From Betaproteobacteria bacterium (GTDB lineage: Bacteria; Pseudomonadota; Gammaproteobacteria; Burkholderiales; Burkholderiaceae): a stretch of 10,909 nt of DNA. The stretch spans positions 1 through 10,909 of the forward strand of contig JABMMT010000091.1 of assembly GCA_013205155.1 (NCBI GenBank), in the 5' to 3' direction. The translations under genes were made by a program, and so were the position numbers. Below the pieces are notes generated by a model. It saw only the letters and a list, made by a program, of their open reading frames with translations, did no database searches and was not told the origin of the DNA. Positions 1 through 6,736 of this stretch are shown here, one piece after another; position 1 is the first letter of the stretch; the number at the start of each line of letters is the position of its first letter.

Positions 1-548
1 ATGGATTAACGGCCGCACAGTGGTTAGAGCAAGCGCCTCAAGAGGAAATCACTCACGTGATTAAGACTTACGGAGAGGAGCGTTTTGCATTTCAAATTGC
101 GAAGGCTATTGTTGCCAAGCGCGAAGAAGGCTCGTCACCACAAACTACTACACAACTGGCCAGTCTTGTAGCGAGTGTTGTGCGCACACGTGAAGCTGGT
201 CAAGATCCTGCCACCAGAACTTTTCAAGCATTGAGAATATTAATCAATCGCGAGTTAGAGGATTTGGAGTTGGGCTTGAGGGCAGCACTGAAATTATTAA
301 AGCCGAGGGCTAGGTTGGTAGTAATCAGCTTCCATTCCTTAGAAGATCGAATCGTGAAGCAATTTATGCAGGCCCACTCAAAAGTAGAGGTGCCTCGTGG
401 TCTGCCAGTCCGCGAAAAAGACTTGCCGCAAAGTGCTTTAGAAATGATTGGACGTGTCAAGCCAAGTGAGGCAGAGATTTTAGAAAATCCGCGTGCTCGT
501 TCGGCCATTATGCGTGTAGCTGAAAAGCGCTTGGGATCAGTTACATGA
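1..548 (+). CDS. rsmH: RsmH (MraW), 16S rRNA cytosine-1402 N4-methyltransferase, 3' part
   Basis: This is the C-terminal 181 residues of RsmH, open from the window edge (first complete codon at 3) to the TGA at 546-548; roughly the first 130 residues lie outside the window. RsmH uses S-adenosylmethionine to methylate N4 of C1402 in the ribosomal P site. Visible family signatures are a GLTAAQWL segment at the very start, KTYGEERFAFQIAKAIV just after it, DPATRTFQALRI near 207-240, the hallmark ISFHSLEDRIVKQFM at 324-368, and NPRARSA near the end. A GTG at 57 is an internal valine, not the start, because the homology continues upstream of it in frame. The stop overlaps the ftsL start in ATGA. 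As in other proteobacteria it sits at the head of the dcw cluster, after mraZ when that gene is present. The family call is near certain. Confidence 0.96.
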   Translation, partial: GLTAAQWLEQAPQEEITHVIKTYGEERFAFQIAKAIVAKREEGSSPQTTTQLASLVASVVRTREAGQDPATRTFQALRILINRELEDLELGLRAALKLLKPRARLVVISFHSLEDRIVKQFMQAHSKVEVPRGLPVREKDLPQSALEMIGRVKPSEAEILENPRARSAIMRVAEKRLGSVT

Positions 549-811
549 ATCGAGCCACCTTAACTTTGCTGATCTTGTTAGTCATTTGCGCTCTTTCGCT
601 AGTGGCAGCACAACAACGTGCGCGTAAATTATTTATTAAGCTAGAGCGTGCCCAAATTGAAGAACGAAAATTAAATCAAGAATGGTTGCGTCTCGAATAT
701 GAGCAACGTAATCTTTCTAAATCTGCTCGTATACGTGATGTGGCGCGAAATCAATTGCGGATGTCACCGATCTCTCCTGAACGTACTTTGTACCTAAAGG
801 AAGTTAAATGA
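545..811 (+). CDS. ftsL: FtsL, bitopic cell division protein
   Basis: This encodes an 88-residue protein with only about three residues before a hydrophobic segment at roughly 4-22 (LTLLILLVICALSLVAA). A charged, heptad-like stretch at about 25-62 should form the periplasmic coiled coil, and a short tail follows. In the family, FtsL pairs with FtsB and FtsQ and helps activate FtsW-FtsI at the septum. FtsL is poorly conserved, so the call rests on topology, size and position between rsmH and ftsI, all of which agree. The protein is shorter than E. coli FtsL (121 residues), chiefly because the cytoplasmic tail is nearly absent. An in-frame TGA at 521-523 with no start codon before 545 rules out a longer N-terminus. 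The start overlaps the rsmH stop (ATGA), and there is no clear Shine-Dalgarno sequence, so translation is probably coupled. Confidence 0.9.
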   Translation: MNRATLTLLILLVICALSLVAAQQRARKLFIKLERAQIEERKLNQEWLRLEYEQRNLSKSARIRDVARNQLRMSPISPERTLYLKEVK

Positions 812-2577
812 GACCAGTTGGCTTCTCTACAACCCCGAATTTAGTGTTACGCCTGCCGATGTGGCGGTCGCGTTTGATGCTATTTCTTTTATTTTTTGTT
901 TTCATGCTTTTATTGATAAGGGCTTTTTGGATCCAAGGCCCAGGAAATGCTTTTTATGAAGCTAAAGGAGTACGAGGTACTCAACGCGAATTAGAGCTAC
1001 CAGCAAGTCGTGGAAAAATTCTGGATCGCAATGGTCAAGTGATTGCTACAAGTCTAGAGGCAAAGTCTGTGATTGCTTATAACGACACAGTACCAGATGA
1101 TCTTCCTGCAGAAAAAGTCAAAGCGCTTGCCAATCTATTACAAATTAGCGAGACAGAATTGCGTAAGAAGCTGAAAGAAGAGCGTAAGCAAATATTCTTA
1201 AAACGTCAGGTCGATCCAGTTGTTGCCCAGAAAATTAAGCAGTTAGAAATTCCAGGCATTGGTTTGAATAATGAATATCGACGCTTTTATCCAGAAGGCG
1301 AGGCGATGGCACACGTCGTTGGCTTTACTAACGTAGAAGATCGTGGTCAAGAGGGGATGGAGCTTTCTAGAGAGAAAGAGCTCGCTGGTCATCCAGGACA
1401 AAGAAGAGTGGTCGTAGATCGCCTTGGTCGAGTGGTAGAAGAAATGGCAATTTTACAATTGCCACAAAATGGCAAAGACTTAAGTCTTTCTATTGATAGC
1501 AAGATCCAGTTTTTAGCCTATAACGCAGTGAAAAGCGCGGTTGAAAAGCATCAGGCCAAAGCCGGTGGTGCTGTAGTGTTAGATACCCAGACTGGTGAAA
1601 TATTGGCATTGGCTAACTACCCTAGCTATAACCCGAATGATCGAAAGTACTTAACTGGTGAGCAATTAAGGAACCGCGTACTCACGGATACTTTTGAGCC
1701 TGGCTCAACAATGAAACCATTTACGGTTTCATTGGCACTCGAAAAAGGGCAAGTTCAGCCAAATACCCAAATGGTGATTGGCGCGAAATATTTAATTGGG
1801 CCAAAGCCGATTACAGATACTCATCCTTATGGCACCTTAACTATCGCTCAGATTATCCAAAAGTCTAGCAACATTGGGACAGCTAAATTAGCTATGAACA
1901 CGAGCCCACAAGAAATGTGGGATCTATATACGGCTGCAGGTTTTGGACAAGCTCCCAAGATTGGGTTTCCTGGTGCTGTTGCAGGAACTTTGCACCCTTA
2001 TAAAAAATGGGTACCGTCTGATCAGGCACGTATTGCATTTGGTTATGGCATCTCTTCTTCGCTCTTTCAGTTAGCAAGGGCATACACCATCTTTGCTCGT
2101 GACGGAGAATTAGTGCCATTAACAATTGAGCGCAGTCCTGAATTTAAGCCAGGCACTCTCGTTATTTCTGCGAAGACTGCAATCGAAATGCGTAGCATGC
2201 TCGAGACAGTTACTGAGCCTGGTGGCACAGCTCTTAAGGCTCAAGCCGAAGGTTTTCGTGTCGGTGGAAAAACGGGGACATCACACAAGTTAGTCGGTAA
2301 GGTTTATGGGAATAAATATCGCGCCTACTTTGCTGGATTAGCGCCGATTAGTGCGCCTCGGATTGTCGTGGCAGTCATGATTGATGAGCCAACCAAAGGT
2401 GGTCACTATGGTGGTGAAGTAGCAGCACCGGTCTTTTCGACCATTGTTAGCGAAACACTTCATACCTTGAATGTATTGCCTGATGCCAAAGTGAAGCAAA
2501 TGGTATTGCAAGATAAAACACCCGAAGAGATTCGCACTGCCAATGTACAAGCTCAACATGCGGTTCTGAAAAGATGA
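808..2577 (+). CDS. ftsI: FtsI (PBP3), septal peptidoglycan DD-transpeptidase
   Basis: This 589-residue class B penicillin-binding protein is nearly the same length as E. coli FtsI (588). It cross-links new septal peptidoglycan in the periplasm in partnership with FtsW. A short basic cytoplasmic N-terminus is followed by one membrane anchor at about 22-42. The pedestal domain follows, beginning with ASRGKILDRNGQVIA at 66-80, and the transpeptidase domain starts near 225. The three catalytic motifs are intact: STMK with the acylated Ser300, SSN at 353-355, and KTGT at 488-491. The ATG overlaps the ftsL stop (ATGA), with AAGGA at 797-801 as a fair Shine-Dalgarno site. The context beside ftsL and the mur genes supports FtsI over the elongation paralogue PBP2. 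A cluster of inverted repeats lies in the coding sequence at 1445-1489 and is listed separately. Confidence 0.97.
   Translation: MRPVGFSTTPNLVLRLPMWRSRLMLFLLFFVFMLLLIRAFWIQGPGNAFYEAKGVRGTQRELELPASRGKILDRNGQVIATSLEAKSVIAYNDTVPDDLPAEKVKALANLLQISETELRKKLKEERKQIFLKRQVDPVVAQKIKQLEIPGIGLNNEYRRFYPEGEAMAHVVGFTNVEDRGQEGMELSREKELAGHPGQRRVVVDRLGRVVEEMAILQLPQNGKDLSLSIDSKIQFLAYNAVKSAVEKHQAKAGGAVVLDTQTGEILALANYPSYNPNDRKYLTGEQLRNRVLTDTFEPGSTMKPFTVSLALEKGQVQPNTQMVIGAKYLIGPKPITDTHPYGTLTIAQIIQKSSNIGTAKLAMNTSPQEMWDLYTAAGFGQAPKIGFPGAVAGTLHPYKKWVPSDQARIAFGYGISSSLFQLARAYTIFARDGELVPLTIERSPEFKPGTLVISAKTAIEMRSMLETVTEPGGTALKAQAEGFRVGGKTGTSHKLVGKVYGNKYRAYFAGLAPISAPRIVVAVMIDEPTKGGHYGGEVAAPVFSTIVSETLHTLNVLPDAKVKQMVLQDKTPEEIRTANVQAQHAVLKR
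1445..1475 (+). repeat. Two mutually exclusive hairpins inside ftsI
   Basis: TGGCAATT (1445-1452) and AATTGCCA (1457-1464) form a perfect 8-bp stem with a TTAC loop. The same TTGCCA (1459-1464) can instead pair with TGGCAA at 1470-1475 across a five-base loop. The central arm can therefore join only one partner at a time. The sequence encodes FtsI residues 213-223, between the pedestal and transpeptidase domains. There is no U-tract, so it does not look like an intrinsic terminator. Function is unknown, and chance is possible. Confidence 0.55.
1474..1489 (+). repeat. 16-bp perfect palindrome inside ftsI
   Basis: AAAGACTTAAGTCTTT is a perfect palindrome centred between 1481 and 1482. It starts within the last arm of the preceding hairpin pair. 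It encodes FtsI residues 223-228. A perfect palindrome of this size would be expected well under once per window by chance (about 0.17 assuming equal base use). It could be a protein-binding site or simply coincidental codon choice. Confidence 0.55.
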
Positions 2578-4124
2578 GTGCAGCATTGAATATAGAACCC
2601 AATCACTTGATTGAACACCTGCACAGCCTAGCAAATGCCTCTGCAAAGGTAAGGGCAGATAGTCGCCAGATACAGCCTGGTGATATCTTTTTTGCATACC
2701 CAGTCGGTCATGGCAATGCTCTCAGAGATGGTCGTCAATATATTGATGCGGCTCTAGTAAATGGTGCGGCGGCCGTAGTGTTTGATCCTGCTAGTGTTGG
2801 AGATCAATATTTAGGCTATCCACAATGTGTGGCAGTTGAAAATCTTGCAGCCAAGGCAGGACAGCTTTGTGCGCAATGGTATGGCTATCCTAGCCAGAAA
2901 CTTCAAATGATTGGTGTCACCGGCACCAATGGTAAGACGAGTATTACCCAGTGGTTAGCTTCAGCTCTTGATGGTGCTCATCATCGCACTGCTGTGTTGG
3001 GTACTTTGGGTACTGGTTTTGTGGGGTCGTTATTGCAGACTGGGTATACCACCCCTGATGCTCCAAAGCTTCAAACGCAACTGCATGAACTATTGAGTAT
3101 GGGTGCGAAACAAGTGGTAATGGAAGCTTCTTCTCATGCTTTAGAGCAAGGACGCATTGCTGGTACGCAATTCAATTGTGCGGTATTTACAAATCTGACG
3201 CAGGACCATTTAGATTATCACGGCAGTATGGCTAATTATGCTGAGGCAAAAGCAAAGCTATTTCAGTTTGCTGGTTTAGAACATGCCGTTATAAACTTTG
3301 ATGACGCATTTGGTCGTGAGCTTGGAATGAAGCTTTTGGCAAAAGGCACTATCAAGGTGTGGGCTTATGCTTTAAGTAAAGAAGCTTTAAAGGGCTTTGA
3401 AAAATTTGGCGAGCACTTACAGCGAATCTATGCAAAAGATAGTGTTCTCTATGGCGTTGGGTATGACGCGCTATTTGTGCATCAAGGTGTGAGTGAAAAT
3501 ACGGTTCACGTTCCAGTGATCGGGGAATTTAATTTAAGTAATGCTTTAGCTGTTTGGGCTGTATTGCTAACGCAAGGCTGCACTTGTGATGAAGCCAGCA
3601 AGTGTATGGCGAAACTTGGTCCTGTTCCGGGTCGTATGGAGCTCATTCCACTTGGTAAAGCTAATAAATCTGAAGCTTTGTTGGTTGTAGTGGACTATGC
3701 GCATACTCCCGATGCTTTACAAAAAACTCTACTAGCTATTCGCGCAATTGCAGAACAGCGCTCAGGAAAAATTTGGTGTGTATTTGGTTGTGGCGGTGAT
3801 CGCGATTCAGGCAAACGTCCACAAATGGGTGCTGTAGCAGAGCGTCTTGCAGATCACATCATTATTACTAGCGATAACCCTCGCTCCGAAGATCCTTTGG
3901 AAATCATGAATATGATTCGCGCTGGTATGAGTCACGATGCACAAAATATTCAAATGTTGGCCGATCGTGCAGCCGCTATTATGGCTGCCGTTCGTCATGC
4001 TGATATGCATGACATTGTGTTGGTAGCAGGAAAAGGCCATGAAACTTCGCAGGAAATTGGCGACAAAAAATTTGATTTTTCTGATCAAGAGCATATTCTT
4101 TTAGCTGCTGGGGGTGGAGTGTGA
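2574..4124 (+). CDS. murE: MurE, UDP-MurNAc-tripeptide synthetase (meso-DAP adding)
   Basis: This 516-residue cytoplasmic ligase adds the third amino acid to UDP-MurNAc-L-Ala-D-Glu using ATP. The N-terminal uridine-binding domain carries RADSRQIQPGDIFFA at about 27-41. The ATP-binding P-loop TGTNGKT is at 116-122, the family motif LTQDHLDYHG at 208-217, and the lysine expected to be carbamoylated is Lys226 in YAEAKAKLF. The C-terminal domain has GCGGDRDSGKRP at about 405-415 and DNPR at 434-437. DNPR is the known signature for meso-diaminopimelate rather than lysine, as in Gram-negative bacteria. It is slightly longer than E. coli MurE (495). The ATG overlaps the ftsI stop (ATGA). Only a weak GAAAAG abuts the start, too close to act as a normal Shine-Dalgarno sequence, so translation probably depends on ribosomes finishing ftsI. 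Confidence 0.97.
   Translation: MSAALNIEPNHLIEHLHSLANASAKVRADSRQIQPGDIFFAYPVGHGNALRDGRQYIDAALVNGAAAVVFDPASVGDQYLGYPQCVAVENLAAKAGQLCAQWYGYPSQKLQMIGVTGTNGKTSITQWLASALDGAHHRTAVLGTLGTGFVGSLLQTGYTTPDAPKLQTQLHELLSMGAKQVVMEASSHALEQGRIAGTQFNCAVFTNLTQDHLDYHGSMANYAEAKAKLFQFAGLEHAVINFDDAFGRELGMKLLAKGTIKVWAYALSKEALKGFEKFGEHLQRIYAKDSVLYGVGYDALFVHQGVSENTVHVPVIGEFNLSNALAVWAVLLTQGCTCDEASKCMAKLGPVPGRMELIPLGKANKSEALLVVVDYAHTPDALQKTLLAIRAIAEQRSGKIWCVFGCGGDRDSGKRPQMGAVAERLADHIIITSDNPRSEDPLEIMNMIRAGMSHDAQNIQMLADRAAAIMAAVRHADMHDIVLVAGKGHETSQEIGDKKFDFSDQEHILLAAGGGV
4116..4119 (+). promoter_or_regulatory. Shine-Dalgarno site of murF
   Basis: GGAG, within a G-rich run at the end of murE, lies four bases before the ATG at 4124 but only one base before the in-frame GTG at 4121. 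The spacing is short even for ATG, but it favours ATG over GTG as the murF start. Confidence 0.5.
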
Positions 4125-5563
4125 TGACAACCCTAGCGCAAGTGCAGGCCATGCTGCCAGGCAGCACGCTGATGAATAGTTCTGAAGTGGCAGCTGAGCA
4201 GATCATGATTTCCAGAGTCGGTACAGATAGTCGCCAAATTGAAGTAGGTGAATTATTTGTTGCCCTAGCAGGTGAACGTTTTGATGCCCATGATTTTTTA
4301 TCTGATGTAGCTAAAGCGGGCGTAGGCGGAGTGCTGATTAGTCAGCAAGATAAATGCCCGGCAAATTTAGCAGCAATCTGTGTACCCGATACCAGAATTG
4401 GATTGGGAGAGTTAGCTGCAGCATGGCGTGCAACGTATCCAATTCCATTGGCTCTAGTTACTGGAAGTAATGGCAAGACTACGGTAAAAGAAATGATTGC
4501 CTCAATTTTCAAGGCAGCGGTTGGTGAGGATTACTTCTTAGTCACAAATGGCAATCTTAACAATGAGATTGGGTTACCAATCACCTTATTAAAATTACGT
4601 TCGACTGATCGCCTCGCAGTGGTAGAGCTAGGAATGAATCATCCAGGCGAAACGGCTGTATTGGCTGCGATTGCACAAGCCAATATTACTCTGATTAATA
4701 ACGCGCAACGTGAACATCAAGAGTTTATGGCAACAGTAGCTGCAGTTGCTGAAGAACATTCTGCTGCAATTAAAGCTTTGCCAAAAGATGGGATAGCCGT
4801 TTTTCCAGCAGACTCAGAATTTGCTGAGGTATGGCATAAGGCTGCTGCCGGGAGAAAAATAATCGATTTTGTATTGTTATCGGGCTCATCTTCTGTGAAG
4901 GCTTCTGTTACTGGACGTCTTTTAAATGATGGTCAAGTACAAATACAAACAGAGCAGGGGGTCTTGCAGGTTCGACTCAATACTTTAGGTAGTCATAACG
5001 TTCGCAATGCTTTAGCAGCCAGTGCTGTCGCATTAGCTGCTGGAGTGAGTCTTGAGAAAATCAAACAAGGACTTGAAGTGTTTTTACCCGTCAATGGCCG
5101 TATGCAGGCTAAACATATTGATAGTAATTACACCTTAATTGATGATAGTTATAACGCAAATCCTGATTCAGTAAGGGCTGCAATTGATGCTTTGAAGCAA
5201 AGTGGAAACAGCTCTTGGTTAATTCTGGGCGATATGGGTGAAGTAGGTAATCAGGGGCCGGAATTTCATCGAGAAGTAGGAGCTTATGCTGCTGCTCAGG
5301 GTGTCAATAAATTATTTACCTTAGGCGAACAATGTCAGTTTGCAATTACTGGTTTCGAAGACGCCAAGAAAAGCCTCTCGCTAACGACTAGCTCATCGCA
5401 TTTTGCAGACATGGATCTGCTCATTGCGCAATTAAGAAATGAATTGCAGGGACAGATAGCTCATGGCAATCGGCATTTGAATATTTTGGTTAAAGGTTCT
5501 CGTTTTATGCGTATGGAGCGCGTAGTACAAGCCTTGTTAGAGGAGGCTAAGGCATGCTCTTAA
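4124..5563 (+). CDS. murF: MurF, UDP-MurNAc-tripeptide D-alanyl-D-alanine ligase
   Basis: This cytoplasmic ATP-dependent ligase (479 residues from the ATG; E. coli 452) adds D-Ala-D-Ala to UDP-MurNAc-tripeptide, the last soluble precursor step. Visible parts are the TDSRQIEVGELFVAL uridine-site segment near 34-48, AGERFDAHDF at 49-58, P-loop TGSNGKT at 113-119, GNLNNEIGLP at about 143-152, LGMNHPGE at 169-176, GSHNVRNALAA at 289-299 and DDSYNANPDS at 340-349. The ATG shares its A with the murE TGA; an in-frame GTG one codon upstream is possible but less well spaced. An oddity: an ungapped comparison with remembered E. coli MurF puts His212 where the E. coli enzyme has the carbamoylated Lys202, and AHLEGFGS is replaced by EHQEFMAT. 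All other motifs are intact, so the enzyme is expected to be active. The end overlaps mraY by 10 bases. Confidence 0.96.
   Translation: MTTLAQVQAMLPGSTLMNSSEVAAEQIMISRVGTDSRQIEVGELFVALAGERFDAHDFLSDVAKAGVGGVLISQQDKCPANLAAICVPDTRIGLGELAAAWRATYPIPLALVTGSNGKTTVKEMIASIFKAAVGEDYFLVTNGNLNNEIGLPITLLKLRSTDRLAVVELGMNHPGETAVLAAIAQANITLINNAQREHQEFMATVAAVAEEHSAAIKALPKDGIAVFPADSEFAEVWHKAAAGRKIIDFVLLSGSSSVKASVTGRLLNDGQVQIQTEQGVLQVRLNTLGSHNVRNALAASAVALAAGVSLEKIKQGLEVFLPVNGRMQAKHIDSNYTLIDDSYNANPDSVRAAIDALKQSGNSSWLILGDMGEVGNQGPEFHREVGAYAAAQGVNKLFTLGEQCQFAITGFEDAKKSLSLTTSSSHFADMDLLIAQLRNELQGQIAHGNRHLNILVKGSRFMRMERVVQALLEEAKACS
5541..5546 (+). promoter_or_regulatory. Strong Shine-Dalgarno site of mraY
   Basis: AGGAGG, a full match to the anti-Shine-Dalgarno sequence, lies seven bases before the mraY ATG at 5554, inside the last codons of murF. 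It is the strongest ribosome-binding site in the window and fixes the mraY start, which lies within murF. Confidence 0.85.
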
Positions 5564-6723
5564 TCTTGGCGCAATGGTTACAGGATGATTTTAGATTCTT
5601 TAGAGTCTTTAATTACATTACCTTTAGAGCAGTGCTAGCAACAGTGACAGCGCTATTAATTGGATTGGCAGCGGGCCCTTGGGTGATTCGTAAATTGACT
5701 GCTTTGAAGATGGGTCAAGCAGTTCGTAATGATGGACCACAGACACATTTGGTTAAATCAGGCACGCCTACGATGGGCGGCGTATTAATCTTGATTGGCA
5801 TTTTTATTTCTTGCATGTTATGGGCTGACCTGAGTAATCGTTTTATTTGGATTGTGATGATTGTGACGTTTGGTTTTGGTCTGATTGGTTGGGTAGATGA
5901 CTATCGTAAGGTTACTCACAAAGATCCCAAAGGAATGCCTTCAAGAGAAAAATTCATGTGGCAGACACTCATTGGTTTGTTCGCTGCAATCTATTTAGCC
6001 TTTTCAGTTTCAGAGGTCAATAACTTGAAAGTATTGCAACTGTTCTACGATTGGTTAAAGAGTGGCTTTGCCTTAGACCTCCCTGCTAAAACGAATTTAC
6101 TCTTGCCCTTTATGAAAGAGGTGAGTTATCCACTGGGAATGATGGGCTTCATTATCTTGAGTTACTTAGTGATCGTGGGAAGTAGTAATGCAGTTAATCT
6201 GACAGATGGTTTAGATGGCTTAGTCATCATGCCTGTGATCTTGGTGGGTGCAGCATTGGGAGCGTTTGCCTATGTAATGGGTAATGCCATCTATGCAAAG
6301 TATTTATTGTTTCCATATATACCTGGTGCCGGTGAGTTATTGATCTTTTGTGGCGCCATGGGTGGAGCGGGTTTAGCTTTCCTTTGGTATAACGCGCATC
6401 CAGCACAGGTATTTATGGGTGACGTTGGTGCTTTGGCTCTTGGGGGCGCACTCGGGACCATCGCAATCATCGTTCGACAAGAAATAGTGCTATTCGTGAT
6501 GGGCGGTATTTTTGTAGCCGAGACACTTTCTGTCATGTTGCAAGTGCTCTGGTTCAAATTTACCAAGAAACGCTTTGGTGAGGGGCGCCGTATTTTTCGG
6601 ATGGCTCCTTTGCACCATCACTTTGAGTTAGGTGGCTGGAAAGAAACACAAGTTGTGGTTCGTTTCTGGATTATCACCATCCTATTAGTTTTAATTGGCT
6701 TATCTAGCCTGAAATTACGGTGA
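5554..6723 (+). CDS. mraY: MraY, phospho-MurNAc-pentapeptide transferase
   Basis: This polytopic inner-membrane enzyme transfers phospho-MurNAc-pentapeptide from UDP to undecaprenyl phosphate, making lipid I. The 389 residues contain about ten hydrophobic segments. Family signatures in order are TPTMGGVLIL at 71-80, VDDYRKV with Asp115-Asp116 at 114-120, NLTDGLDGL at 215-223, MGDVGALALGG with Asp290 at 288-298, and the HHH motif of APLHHHFELGGWKE at 351-364. The conserved acidic and histidine residues implicated in Mg2+ and substrate binding are all present. It is about 29 residues longer than E. coli MraY (360). Much of the excess appears to lie between the third and fourth conserved blocks at about 150-195, which I take to be a lineage feature. 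It overlaps murF by 10 bases and is followed by the only gap in the cluster. Confidence 0.98.
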   Translation: MLLILAQWLQDDFRFFRVFNYITFRAVLATVTALLIGLAAGPWVIRKLTALKMGQAVRNDGPQTHLVKSGTPTMGGVLILIGIFISCMLWADLSNRFIWIVMIVTFGFGLIGWVDDYRKVTHKDPKGMPSREKFMWQTLIGLFAAIYLAFSVSEVNNLKVLQLFYDWLKSGFALDLPAKTNLLLPFMKEVSYPLGMMGFIILSYLVIVGSSNAVNLTDGLDGLVIMPVILVGAALGAFAYVMGNAIYAKYLLFPYIPGAGELLIFCGAMGGAGLAFLWYNAHPAQVFMGDVGALALGGALGTIAIIVRQEIVLFVMGGIFVAETLSVMLQVLWFKFTKKRFGEGRRIFRMAPLHHHFELGGWKETQVVVRFWIITILLVLIGLSSLKLR

Positions 6724-6736
6724 GCTAAAAGTAAAT

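Noticed and set aside
57..59. GTG as the start of an rsmH-like gene
   Set aside because: The RsmH-like sequence GLTAAQWL continues upstream in the same frame to the window edge, so the GTG is an internal valine codon.
968..982. Hairpin GAGTAC-GAG-GTACTC in ftsI
   Set aside because: A 6-bp stem with a three-base loop is expected several times by chance in a window this size, and it stands alone, unlike the cluster at 1445-1489.
2338..2697. Antisense open frame of 119 codons across the ftsI/murE junction
   Set aside because: It lies wholly opposite well-conserved coding sequence, has no ribosome-binding site that I can see, and its product resembles no family. Similar antisense frames at 1892-2125, 3807-4094, 7606-7863 and 8246-8575 are likewise shadows of real genes.
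2656..4236. Shared 13-base string CAGATAGTCGCCA in murE (2656-2668) and murF (4224-4236)
   Set aside because: Both copies encode the homologous DSRQI segment of the uridine-binding domain, so this reflects paralogy plus shared codon choice rather than a functional DNA repeat. The same applies to GACCATTTAGATT in murE (3204-3216) and murD (7442-7454).
6721..6736. Possible promoter or terminator in the mraY-murD gap
   Set aside because: Thirteen bases are too few for a complete promoter, no hairpin with a T-run is present, and I see no convincing -35/-10 pair in the end of mraY.
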